A stretch of 64,000 bases of DNA from an uncultured Prevotella sp. (GTDB lineage Bacteria; Bacteroidota; Bacteroidia; Bacteroidales; Bacteroidaceae). The position numbers and the translations under genes are program-made. The notes beneath the pieces were generated by a model. It saw only the letters and a program-made list of their open reading frames with translations, was not told the DNA's origin and made no database searches. Location: NCBI GenBank assembly GCA_947170265.1, contig CAMVSV010000005.1, forward strand, positions 30,634-94,633. The letters run 5' to 3'. Shown one piece after another: positions 35,297-42,925 of the stretch; the stretch's first letter is position 1, and each line of letters begins with the position of its first letter.

Positions 35297-37129
35297 TCAG
35301 AAGGGACGATTCCCTAAAGATGTGCGGGAAAATCCCTTGGCGGTGCCCGGCTGGAGACAGTCGTAGTCCACTCGTCCTTCAATGAGTCGTGGCGCAGGCT
35401 TATAGCTGGAACGGGAGATGTCGCGTTCCTGGACATAATAGCTTGTTTGCAGCTGAGCCATACGGAAAAGCAACTGACAGATGTTGTCGCTCATCATGGG
35501 GCGATGCCGGGCAGCGGCGAGGTCGCTGCACACGTCGGGATGTCGTTGCTTGTAGGTGTCGGAACACCACACCACGAATGGTATTGCAAACTGGTGGTCG
35601 GCAAGCTGGCGCGAGAGGTGCTCGTCGTAGGTTCTGCCGCGAGAGAGACGGTAGTCATAGATTTCCTCACCATGGTCTGAGAGGTAAACCACGACGGCAT
35701 TCTTATGTCTGAGATGACCGATGATGCGTCCGAGCTGGTAGTCTATGTAGCGTGTGGCATTGTCGTAATAGGCTATCTCGGCGAGCTGGTCGCGGCTTAT
35801 GCCCTTGATATGGCTCCTTATGCTATCGGCTGTGAAATGGCTGAACTCCGGAGTGTGAGGATAGCGGTCTTCGGGTGTGAAGTGTTGTCCCATGAAATGG
35901 AATATCCACATCTGGTGCTTGTTGTCGGCGCGTGGGGTGTTGAAGAAATTGTCAAGGAGCTCACCATCGTAGTCAAATCCCCTGGAGTTGGTATTGGTGT
36001 ATGACAGTCGCATGATGTCGGAGTTGTAGAGAAAGCTGTTGAGCGCAAAGGTGATGACCTCATCTTCAGACATGGTGCGTTGGTTGTCCCACATATACAC
36101 ATCGAAGCCTGCCTGCTTGAACAGCGCAGGCACATAAGGTGTGTCATACCATGCCTCATGATTGCCCACGCTGTTGGCACACAGCATGTTCTTCACACAG
36201 AGCGTGGTTACGTTATATGGCGAAACTACGTCGGTGAAGGCAAAGAGCCTGTCTGCGTCTTGTTCCCTGTCAAGGCATGGCGAGGTACTGAGCTCATAGC
36301 CATAGAGATGGGAGTGGCGTTTGATGTGGGACTCGCCAATGACTAAAACAACCACAAGCGAATCGTTGTCTAAGCTCTTGGGATGTTCCATGAGGCAAGC
36401 CTTGCTCGTGGCTTTCACAGCGAGTGTGAGCTCGTTGGCAGCAGTGCTGGGTCCATAGAGGGCATAGAGGAATGCCGAGAAATTGTCCATTGGTTCCACA
36501 TCGTGGTTATCGCCACCCCATCTTTCCAGATCGGCAGAGGTCTGACATCGGAAAAGGGATATATAAACCTCGGAAGATACTGCCGCACATACCAGCCCCA
36601 CCAAAGTAATCAGACCTATAGCATATTGACGTTTGTCTTTGCAAAGCCACTCAGCAATACTTTTTCTGAGCTTCTCTCCTACCACAGCTACCACTACTAT
36701 GCCTGATATTGTACCCAATACTATCATTCCATTGCGGTTGAACATATAGGCAGAGAGGAACTCCGACGTTTCTCTTCCTGTGGTCTCACCAATGAGAATG
36801 GCGATGATGGGCGACATATAACGTTTGAACACCACCCACAGATAGAGATAGGTGATGAAGAGCGCAGCCGGAAAGGCGTATGCCAGCAACTTCACCCACC
36901 AGTTCCGCAGGCAAGTCACCACGCAGGTGAGCAGATAGCTTACGAGGAATGCCAACGAGAGATAACGGAAATACTGTATGGCTGGATATTCTGCGGTATA
37001 CATAAGGACATACTTCAGAGTTCCCGGCACCAGCAACAAATATGATATGAGGAAAAATGGCAACTGCTCAGCCACAGGCTTTGCCAGTCTACGGAGCGTA
37101 AGCTTGACAAATCGTATAGTTCTATTCAT
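35297..37129 (-). CDS. Phosphoethanolamine transferase-like membrane enzyme (EptA/sulfatase family)
   Basis: Likely transfers phosphoethanolamine to lipid A or a surface glycan. Of 610 aa: about five N-terminal membrane helices (to about 185), then a periplasmic alkaline-phosphatase-like domain: VLVIGESHIKRHSHLYGY (metal Glu), the Thr-containing SPYNVTTLC loop where the phospho-Thr nucleophile is expected, FHFMGQH, and the metal-binding VYLSDHGEEIYD. Alternative products are other sulfatase-fold transferases. Its -7 box (TAATTTTG, minus, 37175-37182) is back to back with that of the small secreted ORF and queD. Confidence 0.88.
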   Translation of the reverse strand: MNRTIRFVKLTLRRLAKPVAEQLPFFLISYLLLVPGTLKYVLMYTAEYPAIQYFRYLSLAFLVSYLLTCVVTCLRNWWVKLLAYAFPAALFITYLYLWVVFKRYMSPIIAILIGETTGRETSEFLSAYMFNRNGMIVLGTISGIVVVAVVGEKLRKSIAEWLCKDKRQYAIGLITLVGLVCAAVSSEVYISLFRCQTSADLERWGGDNHDVEPMDNFSAFLYALYGPSTAANELTLAVKATSKACLMEHPKSLDNDSLVVVLVIGESHIKRHSHLYGYELSTSPCLDREQDADRLFAFTDVVSPYNVTTLCVKNMLCANSVGNHEAWYDTPYVPALFKQAGFDVYMWDNQRTMSEDEVITFALNSFLYNSDIMRLSYTNTNSRGFDYDGELLDNFFNTPRADNKHQMWIFHFMGQHFTPEDRYPHTPEFSHFTADSIRSHIKGISRDQLAEIAYYDNATRYIDYQLGRIIGHLRHKNAVVVYLSDHGEEIYDYRLSRGRTYDEHLSRQLADHQFAIPFVVWCSDTYKQRHPDVCSDLAAARHRPMMSDNICQLLFRMAQLQTSYYVQERDISRSSYKPAPRLIEGRVDYDCLQPGTAKGFSRTSLGNRPF

Positions 37130-37174
37130 CGTTATTCTTTGCTATTTTACTGCCTCATGTGCAGTTTGAGTATG

Positions 37175-37211
37175 CAAAATTAGCGTATTTTCATTATTTT
37201 CCATACCTTTG
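37175..37211. promoter_or_regulatory. Divergent promoter pair (EptA-like gene and queD unit)
   Basis: TAATTTTG on the minus strand (37175-37182) and TACCTTTG on the plus strand (37204-37211) are 21 bp apart. Confidence 0.55.
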
Positions 37212-37252
37212 CAGGTGAAAACGACACATATTGTATAACTAAGACTGAAAAA

Positions 37253-37381
37253 ATGAACAACATTTTTTCCCTCACCATCCTACTGATGGCAGCTTTTTTA
37301 CCGACCAATGGCAATAGCCATAGTCGTTGCTGCCATGAAAGCATGCTGGAGACAGCTGCCCAGGAGGAACAACGACAGTAA
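37253..37381 (+). CDS. Small secreted peptide (42 aa) upstream of queD
   Basis: Not recognised. The reading is MNNIFSLTILLMAAFLP, then a short polar tail with HSRCCHES and an acidic/Gln end. The N-terminus looks like a signal peptide or single membrane helix. It starts about 42 nt after a TACCTTTG box and stops 6 nt before queD, so it is the first frame of the transcript. It may be a real small protein, a leader ORF affecting queD, or chance. Confidence 0.4.
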   Translation: MNNIFSLTILLMAAFLPTNGNSHSRCCHESMLETAAQEEQRQ

Positions 37382-37387
37382 AGAGCT

Positions 37388-37753
37388 ATGGTATATTGCA
37401 TCTCAAAGAAAATGGAAGTGGCTGGCAGCCATCAGCTGACACTCTCGTATGACAGCAAATGCACACGCCTGCATGGTCACAACTGGATTATTACAGTGTT
37501 TCTGGCATCAAGACAAACCAATGCCGACGGCATGGTGCTGGACTTCAAACATGTGAAAGACCGCATACATGGCTATCTTGACCATGGGAACCTCAACGAG
37601 CTCCTGCCCTTCAACCCCACGGCAGAAAACCTCGCCGAGTGGATCGTCAATCAGTTTCCCGAATGCTACAAGGCAATTGTAGAGGAATCTAACATGAACT
37701 GCGCCATGGCGTTTGACGATGATTTTCCCATCGATGCCAAGTATCTGCTGTAG
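37388..37753 (+). CDS. queD: 6-carboxy-5,6,7,8-tetrahydropterin synthase QueD
   Basis: Second step of queuosine/7-deazaguanine synthesis, converting dihydroneopterin triphosphate to 6-carboxytetrahydropterin. The 121 aa have zinc ligands His15, His29 and His31 and the catalytic Cys25 (SYDSKCTRLHGHNW), the conserved GMVLDFKHVK-like segment and the ending with ESNMNCAMAFDDD. QueE follows 59 nt later; queC is not in the window. Confidence 0.95.
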   Translation: MVYCISKKMEVAGSHQLTLSYDSKCTRLHGHNWIITVFLASRQTNADGMVLDFKHVKDRIHGYLDHGNLNELLPFNPTAENLAEWIVNQFPECYKAIVEESNMNCAMAFDDDFPIDAKYLL

Positions 37754-37812
37754 CTCATCGGCTCAGTTACCGAAAACGGCAGCCTCAATACTCCATTACA
37801 CCTTATTATATT

Positions 37813-38403
37813 ATGCACACCTATCGCATAAACGAGATATTCTATTCGCTGCAGGGAGAAGGCAGACACACAGGAAGGGCTGCCATCTTCGTGAGGTTCA
37901 GCGGCTGCAACCTCAAGTGTCCGTTCTGCGACACCGACTTTCAGAGCTATAATGAGCTCACTGGCTGCGAGATTGCGGCAGAGCTGCAACGTTGGGAGCA
38001 ATGCCGCTTCGTTGTTCTCACTGGCGGCGAGCCGTCATTGCAGGTCGACGACGAACTTGTGGCGCTGCTGAAAGCCCGTGGCTACTACCTTGCCATGGAA
38101 ACCAACGGCACACACAGTGTCACCGAAGGCATAGACTGGGTGACGCTATCGCCCAAGAGTGCCTTCACCGGAGGCGGGCTACCGCTTGCAGTGACCTCTG
38201 CCAACGAGCTGAAAGTGGTATTTGACGGCTGTTCTCCCGACGACTATGACCATATCACCGCCGAATACCGCTATCTGCAACCATGCGATACCGGCGACAA
38301 GAAACGCAATGACGTGATAATGGCACAATGCGTGGAATATATTAAGAAAAATCCGAAGTGGCGTTTGTCGTTGCAAACCCACAAGCTGATAAACATACCG
38401 TAG
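37813..38403 (+). CDS. queE: 7-carboxy-7-deazaguanine synthase QueE
   Basis: Radical SAM enzyme that converts 6-carboxytetrahydropterin to 7-carboxy-7-deazaguanine. The 196 aa show the N-terminal INEIFYSLQGEG, cluster-binding Cys32-x3-Cys36-x2-Cys39 (CNLKCPFC), VVLTGGEPSLQ for SAM and TLSPK. It is in the same operon as queD. It ends 2 nt from the converging SprT-family gene with no hairpin between them, so transcripts may overlap. Confidence 0.95.
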   Translation: MHTYRINEIFYSLQGEGRHTGRAAIFVRFSGCNLKCPFCDTDFQSYNELTGCEIAAELQRWEQCRFVVLTGGEPSLQVDDELVALLKARGYYLAMETNGTHSVTEGIDWVTLSPKSAFTGGGLPLAVTSANELKVVFDGCSPDDYDHITAEYRYLQPCDTGDKKRNDVIMAQCVEYIKKNPKWRLSLQTHKLINIP

Positions 38404-38405
38404 CA

Positions 38406-39050
38406 TTAGTGTCTTAAACCTGTTTCAGAAGAACTGAAACGCAGGTAGGTTTCTTCATCTACCCGACGCAGCCGCATGGTTCTCACCACCGGGAAATCGG
38501 CAAAATAAGCATCAGAAGAGGTAAACCAACGATACTCCACCAGCTCAGGCACAAGCGACAGCCTTGAGTTAAGCTGCGAATAGTGCTTGGGACTGACCAC
38601 CGTGAGGAAGCATCGGTTGGGCTTTAGCCGCATGGCGAGAATGAGTCGTTGCCTGACTTTCAGCTTGCTTGTGGTTTCCCATTCCCGGGTGTTTTGTCTT
38701 ATGCTTATCTCCCATCCGTATTTACGATTGAGATTGTCCATCATTCCTCGGAACACCACGCCATGTGCAGAGGTATCTTTCACACCCGACAGGGCTATGG
38801 CATAGTGTATCATTTCATGGAGCATAACGTTCTGTATCTGGCGTTCCGTCATGTCGTAGTAGGTAGATATGCTTATGGTAGGATTATCGATGCGCCAACC
38901 TCTCCATGTCTTTTTCTTCCGACATGAGAAAGTACCGAGTCTGGTCTTTGCCCGTGAGAGTCTGAGATGCGGCAATGGCAGCTTGCCGTCGAAATAGTCG
39001 TCGTTGAAGCGTGTGAATAGCGACGTGAGGTAATCAATAGTTGCAGTCAT
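38406..39050 (-). CDS. SprT-like zinc metallopeptidase-family protein
   Basis: A 214-aa protein with the SprT core: a helix carrying HEMIHYAIA (HExxH zinc motif, about 88-92) and the upstream FSCRKKKTW basic strand. SprT/Spartan relatives cleave DNA-protein crosslinks in eukaryotes, while bacterial roles are unclear. The C-terminal half is Arg-rich (LILAMRLKPNRC, VVRTMRLRRVDEE) and lacks a clear zinc ribbon. It follows the RecD-like helicase by 11 nt, so the two are probably co-transcribed, hinting at a DNA-repair link. Confidence 0.85.
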   Translation of the reverse strand: MTATIDYLTSLFTRFNDDYFDGKLPLPHLRLSRAKTRLGTFSCRKKKTWRGWRIDNPTISISTYYDMTERQIQNVMLHEMIHYAIALSGVKDTSAHGVVFRGMMDNLNRKYGWEISIRQNTREWETTSKLKVRQRLILAMRLKPNRCFLTVVSPKHYSQLNSRLSLVPELVEYRWFTSSDAYFADFPVVRTMRLRRVDEETYLRFSSSETGLRH

Positions 39051-39061
39051 GATGATAGAGG

Positions 39062-40453
39062 TTATTCGCTGTATCCTTCAATCTGTGTCTTTGGCCAGTT
39101 TACGAGATAGAGCTGCTCGGTGGCACGGGTGAAAGCAGTGTAGAGCCAATGGAAATAGTCGGGCGAGAGCATGTCGTCGGTCATAAAGCCTTGGTCAACA
39201 TATACATGAGCCCATTGTCCTCCCTGTGCCTTATGGCATGTCACGGCATATCCGTATTTCACCTGCATGGCATTGTAGTATTCATCTTCGCGCAGCTGCT
39301 TGAGACGCTCGCCCTTGGTTGGAAGGTCGGCATAGTCATCTAATACGGCATTGAAGAGCTGGGTGCTTTGCTGTGGTGTAAGAGCCGGTGCTTCAGAGCA
39401 CAAGGTATCGAGTATTACCGTGGTCTGGAAGTCGCTGTCGTCATAGTCGGGAAAGGTCATTGCAACATCGGCAAAGCGGAAACCATAGAGCTCCCTAATG
39501 TTTCTCACTCTCTGCACCACCGCCCTGTCGCCATTGGCAATGAACGTGCCGAGCTGGTTTCCACCATTGTCGGTGCTGCTGAGAGGTTTCTTCAGGTATT
39601 TGTTTTTCACAATCATGAGCTGGTCACCTCGCGAGAGCTCTTCCTCACGGTCGAGAATAGTGTTGCGTATACCTATATTATATATATTCGCACGTTTGTT
39701 TGAACGGGTGATGACCATTGTCTCGTCTATGCCCACATGGCTGTAGCTTGATGCAAGGGTCTCTATGAGTTCATCGCCAGTGACAACATGTATATCAGCA
39801 AAGCCATGGAAACGTATCAGCGGCAGCTCTGTGACGCTACGAAGCATGGTGGCATTCCATAGTATGCCCGAGGAATTGCTTTGGCGTAGCACCTCGTTGA
39901 GGTCAGCCTCGTAGGTATTGAGGAAACAGTCGCGATAGTATTGTGTTACGAGCGCTGCACTCTCAGCCTCTCCCACGGGAGGAAGCTGCGCATTGTCACC
40001 GATGACGAGCATGCGGCAGTTGGTGCCGCTGTGAACATAATGGATCAAGTCTGGCAGCACATCGGTGGAAATCATGGAAGCCTCGTCTATGATGAACAGA
40101 GTGTCGGAGTGACTGTTGTAGTTAAGATTGAAGCCTCCCTCAACCGACCGTTGTCGGTAGATGCAGCGATGAATGGTGAATGCCGGGCTGCCGCTGTAGA
40201 GTGAGAACACCTTGGCAGCACGTCCCGTAGGTGCAAGGAGCATGGTTTTCTGCTTCCACCGTTTCATGGTGCGCACAAGGGCTGCTGCCAGAGATGTCTT
40301 TCCCGTGCCTGCCGACCCACGCAAGAGCATTACGCTGTTGGGATTACGGTCGGAAAGAAAGCGCGAGCACACCTCAAGAACCTCTCTTTGCCCCTCAGTG
40401 GGCACAACACCGAGCTCTTGGGTTGCCTGATATATAAATTCATCTATAAGCAT
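39062..40453 (-). CDS. RecD-like ATP-dependent DNA helicase
   Basis: A superfamily 1B (5'-3') helicase of 463 aa, shorter than RecD2. Walker A LLRGSAGTGKT (46-53 for the P-loop), Walker B LFIIDEASMIS, motif III GDNAQLPPVGEAES, then UvrD_C_2 with VTCHKAQGGQW and LYTAFTRATEQLYLV at the end. It probably acts in recombination or repair. It is first in a two-gene operon with the SprT protein. A minus-strand -7 box, TATCTTTG (40489-40496), faces and overlaps the promoter region of the opposite gene. Confidence 0.9.
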   Translation of the reverse strand: MLIDEFIYQATQELGVVPTEGQREVLEVCSRFLSDRNPNSVMLLRGSAGTGKTSLAAALVRTMKRWKQKTMLLAPTGRAAKVFSLYSGSPAFTIHRCIYRQRSVEGGFNLNYNSHSDTLFIIDEASMISTDVLPDLIHYVHSGTNCRMLVIGDNAQLPPVGEAESAALVTQYYRDCFLNTYEADLNEVLRQSNSSGILWNATMLRSVTELPLIRFHGFADIHVVTGDELIETLASSYSHVGIDETMVITRSNKRANIYNIGIRNTILDREEELSRGDQLMIVKNKYLKKPLSSTDNGGNQLGTFIANGDRAVVQRVRNIRELYGFRFADVAMTFPDYDDSDFQTTVILDTLCSEAPALTPQQSTQLFNAVLDDYADLPTKGERLKQLREDEYYNAMQVKYGYAVTCHKAQGGQWAHVYVDQGFMTDDMLSPDYFHWLYTAFTRATEQLYLVNWPKTQIEGYSE

Positions 40454-40474
40454 GCGTTATTACAAGTTTTTTCT

Positions 40475-40496
40475 TACCTTTGCAAATACAAAGATA
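40475..40496. promoter_or_regulatory. Overlapping divergent promoters (helicase and 40513 gene)
   Basis: TACCTTTG (plus, 40475-40482) and TATCTTTG (minus, 40489-40496) lie 6 bp apart and point toward each other, so polymerase could not occupy both at once. -33 boxes are unclear for both. Confidence 0.4.
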
Positions 40497-40512
40497 GCCA
40501 TAAATTCCGACA

Positions 40513-40995
40513 ATGAAACTAAAGATACATCATAATTTGCTGCTCACGGCATGTGTGCTGGCACTGGTCATAGCCTGCGTGGCAAGCGTTTGGGCACCTG
40601 TGCGTTTCAGCAGCGAACAAAAAAAGAGGGAGACAGCCGTCAAAGAGCGTCTCGTGGCTATACGACAGGCACAGGAACGCTATCGTGTCAAGCACGGCAT
40701 ATACTGTCCCAACCTCACATCGCTGGTGAAAGCCGGACTGATAGCCGACTCCACGACCATCATCCCCTACTCCGACGACGAACGCTTTGAGCTCGGTACT
40801 ACCACCATCACCGGAAAGTCGGGGCGCAGCATAGCACTCATGGAATGTGGTGCACAGTATCAGCAATACCTAAACGGACTCAACGAAAACGATATAGCCA
40901 ACCTCATAGAGGCTGCCAACGAAGCCGGGCGCTATCCCGGACTGAAGATTGGCGACCTTGAAACACCCAACAACAATGCAGGAAACTGGGAATAA
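40513..40995 (+). CDS. Single-pass membrane protein of unknown function (160 aa)
   Basis: Not firmly recognised. It has one N-terminal membrane helix (about 8-28), then a helix AVKERLVAIRQAQERYRVKHGIYCPNL-like segment that recalls the long N-terminal helix of pseudopilin or prepilin-like proteins, but without a prepilin-peptidase motif. The rest is a small periplasmic domain. It overlaps the DUF3822 gene by 20 nt and that precedes rsmD, an arrangement that appears operonic. Confidence 0.75.
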   Translation: MKLKIHHNLLLTACVLALVIACVASVWAPVRFSSEQKKRETAVKERLVAIRQAQERYRVKHGIYCPNLTSLVKAGLIADSTTIIPYSDDERFELGTTTITGKSGRSIALMECGAQYQQYLNGLNENDIANLIEAANEAGRYPGLKIGDLETPNNNAGNWE

Positions 40996-41749
40996 CATAC
41001 AAGACGTAGCCCTGAGACTCACCATCCAGACAGGACGCGACTCCCTGCTCTTCGCCGTGGGAGCGCCAAAGAGCGACGAGCACTATGTGGTAGAGACCTA
41101 CACCAACAACCAAGGCATCTCTCTCGCCGCCAACCTCAGAGAAGCTTTCAACACCTCGGAGCTGCTGCAGAGCGGATACCAGAAAGTGCTCGTGCTCACA
41201 GACAGCCCCACACTGCTCGTTCCCATCAACGAATATGTGGAAAGCGACGCAGAGACACTCTTCAACCATGCCTTCACGGGCATGAAAGGCTCGGTAGTGG
41301 AAGCATCGGTGGTGCACTGGGCAAACTGTGTGGCACTCATAGGGGTGAACAAAGACCTGCACACCGTGGTGTGCGACCATTTCAAAGAGAAACAGTTCAT
41401 ACCCATAGGACAGCCCGTGTGGCACCAAGCCTTTCAGCACTGCTTCACAGGCAACCGCAACAAGCTCTATGCCCATTTCTACGGAGAGAGAATGGAGATA
41501 TTCTGCTTCAGCCACAACAGGTTTCGCTTCTACAACCAATTCCCCTCCGAACACGCGCACGACGCACTCTACTATATGCTCTATGCATGGAAGCAACTTG
41601 CCTTTGACGAGGAAAACGACGAGTTGCACCTCATGGGCACACACCAACATTCAACATGGCTCAAGGAAAAGCTCTCACAGTATCTGAGGAGAGTATACCA
41701 TGACACGAACGCAAGCCACACCGTGCTCAACAGCCTATACGACAAATAA
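40976..41749 (+). CDS. DUF3822 family protein
   Basis: A 257-aa soluble protein resembling DUF3822, a Bacteroidetes family with an actin/ASKHA-like appearance commonly found beside rsmD. I start at ATG 40976 (MQETGN); an in-frame ATG at 40949 would deepen the overlap with the previous gene. Visible features are LRLTIQTGRDSLLFAVG, VLVLTDSPTLLVP, FNHAF and a C-terminal LMGTHQHSTWLKEKL. No catalytic motif. The stop is 5 nt before rsmD. Confidence 0.75.
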   Translation: MQETGNNIQDVALRLTIQTGRDSLLFAVGAPKSDEHYVVETYTNNQGISLAANLREAFNTSELLQSGYQKVLVLTDSPTLLVPINEYVESDAETLFNHAFTGMKGSVVEASVVHWANCVALIGVNKDLHTVVCDHFKEKQFIPIGQPVWHQAFQHCFTGNRNKLYAHFYGERMEIFCFSHNRFRFYNQFPSEHAHDALYYMLYAWKQLAFDEENDELHLMGTHQHSTWLKEKLSQYLRRVYHDTNASHTVLNSLYDK

Positions 41750-41754
41750 ACCCA

Positions 41755-42309
41755 ATGAGAATAATCACAGGACAATACAAGGGCAGACACTTCGATATTC
41801 CACGGTCATTCAAGGCGCGCCCAACAACCGATTTCGCCAAGGAGAACATCTTCAACGTGCTGAACAGATACATTGACCTTGACGAAGCCACTGCGCTCGA
41901 CCTCTTTGCCGGCACCGGAAGCATATCATTGGAACTGCTTTCAAGAGGATGCCGTCAGGTAGTGAGTGTGGAGAAAGACCGCGACCATGCCCTGTTTATA
42001 AGCCAATGTGTAAAGAAACTCGATACCGACAGGCATCTGCTCATTCGCGGTGACGTGTTCCGCTTCGTAAAATCATGTCGGCAACAGTTTGACTTCATCT
42101 TTGCCGACCCACCCTATGCCCTCAAAGAGATTGCCGACATTCCCGACCTTGTGCTCGGCAATGCCTGCTTGCTTGCACCCGAAGGCATATTCGTGCTTGA
42201 ACACGGCAAGGACCATGACTTCACCAGCCACCCGGCATTTGTGGAACACCGCCACTACGGCAGCGTGAACTTCAGCATATTCAGACATACAGACACAACT
42301 GAGAAATAA
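41755..42309 (+). CDS. rsmD: 16S rRNA (guanine966-N2)-methyltransferase RsmD
   Basis: SAM-dependent methylation of G966 in 16S rRNA. The 184 aa contain MRIITGQYKGR, RPTTDFAKENIFNVL, SAM motif ALDLFAGTGSISLELLSRG and the catalytic (D/N)PPY motif as FADPPYA. It is third in an operon with the two uncharacterised genes. bcp follows 27 nt later and may be co-transcribed. Confidence 0.95.
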   Translation: MRIITGQYKGRHFDIPRSFKARPTTDFAKENIFNVLNRYIDLDEATALDLFAGTGSISLELLSRGCRQVVSVEKDRDHALFISQCVKKLDTDRHLLIRGDVFRFVKSCRQQFDFIFADPPYALKEIADIPDLVLGNACLLAPEGIFVLEHGKDHDFTSHPAFVEHRHYGSVNFSIFRHTDTTEK

Positions 42310-42336
42310 CCCATAACAAATAAACACAAGACAACC

Positions 42337-42798
42337 ATGGCACTGAACATTGGCGACAAGGCACCCGAGATACTCGGACACGACGAAAACGGCAAGGAGA
42401 TACTCCTGAGCAGCTTCTCCGGCAGGAAGCTCGTACTTTATTTCTATCCAAAAGACATGACAAGCGGCTGCACGGCACAAGCCTGCAACCTCAGAGACAA
42501 CTATCAGGAACTGCGCCGACAAGGCTACGAGGTACTGGGAGTGAGCATACAGGACGAGAAATCACACCAGAAATTCATCGAAAAGAACACGCTGCCCTTC
42601 CATCTCATTGCCGACACTGACATGACCCTCAACCAGCTTTTCGGCACCTGGGGAGAGAAAAGCATGTATGGCCGTAAATATATGGGCACTTTCCGAACAA
42701 CGTTCATCATAAACGAGGAAGGCATCATCGAGCGTATTCTCCTTCCAAAACAGATAAAGACAAAGGACCATGCGGCACAGATACTCGCATCAGAGTAG
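42337..42798 (+). CDS. bcp: Thioredoxin-dependent peroxiredoxin (BCP/PrxQ)
   Basis: Thiol peroxidase reducing H2O2 and organic peroxides. The 153 aa carry peroxidatic Cys45 and resolving Cys50 in the PrxQ arrangement (DMTSGCTAQACNL) and the conserved YGRKYMGTFRTTFII strand. A bidirectional hairpin follows. Confidence 0.95.
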   Translation: MALNIGDKAPEILGHDENGKEILLSSFSGRKLVLYFYPKDMTSGCTAQACNLRDNYQELRRQGYEVLGVSIQDEKSHQKFIEKNTLPFHLIADTDMTLNQLFGTWGEKSMYGRKYMGTFRTTFIINEEGIIERILLPKQIKTKDHAAQILASE

Positions 42799-42843
42799 AC
42801 CTTATACAGCATTAGCGACACTATTCATATTACAAAATACAAA

Positions 42844-42881
42844 AAAGAACCCGATGAGCATCTCTGTTCATCGGGTTCTTT
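42844..42881. terminator. Bidirectional terminator between bcp and the acyl-CoA dehydrogenase gene
   Basis: A perfect 14-bp stem, AAAGAACCCGATGA with its complement, has a 10-nt loop and A/T-rich flanks on both sides. It lies between convergent genes. Confidence 0.9.
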
Positions 42882-42925
42882 ATTTATATTGATAGTTGTT
42901 ATTACAATCGATTTGCGTCAACAAC

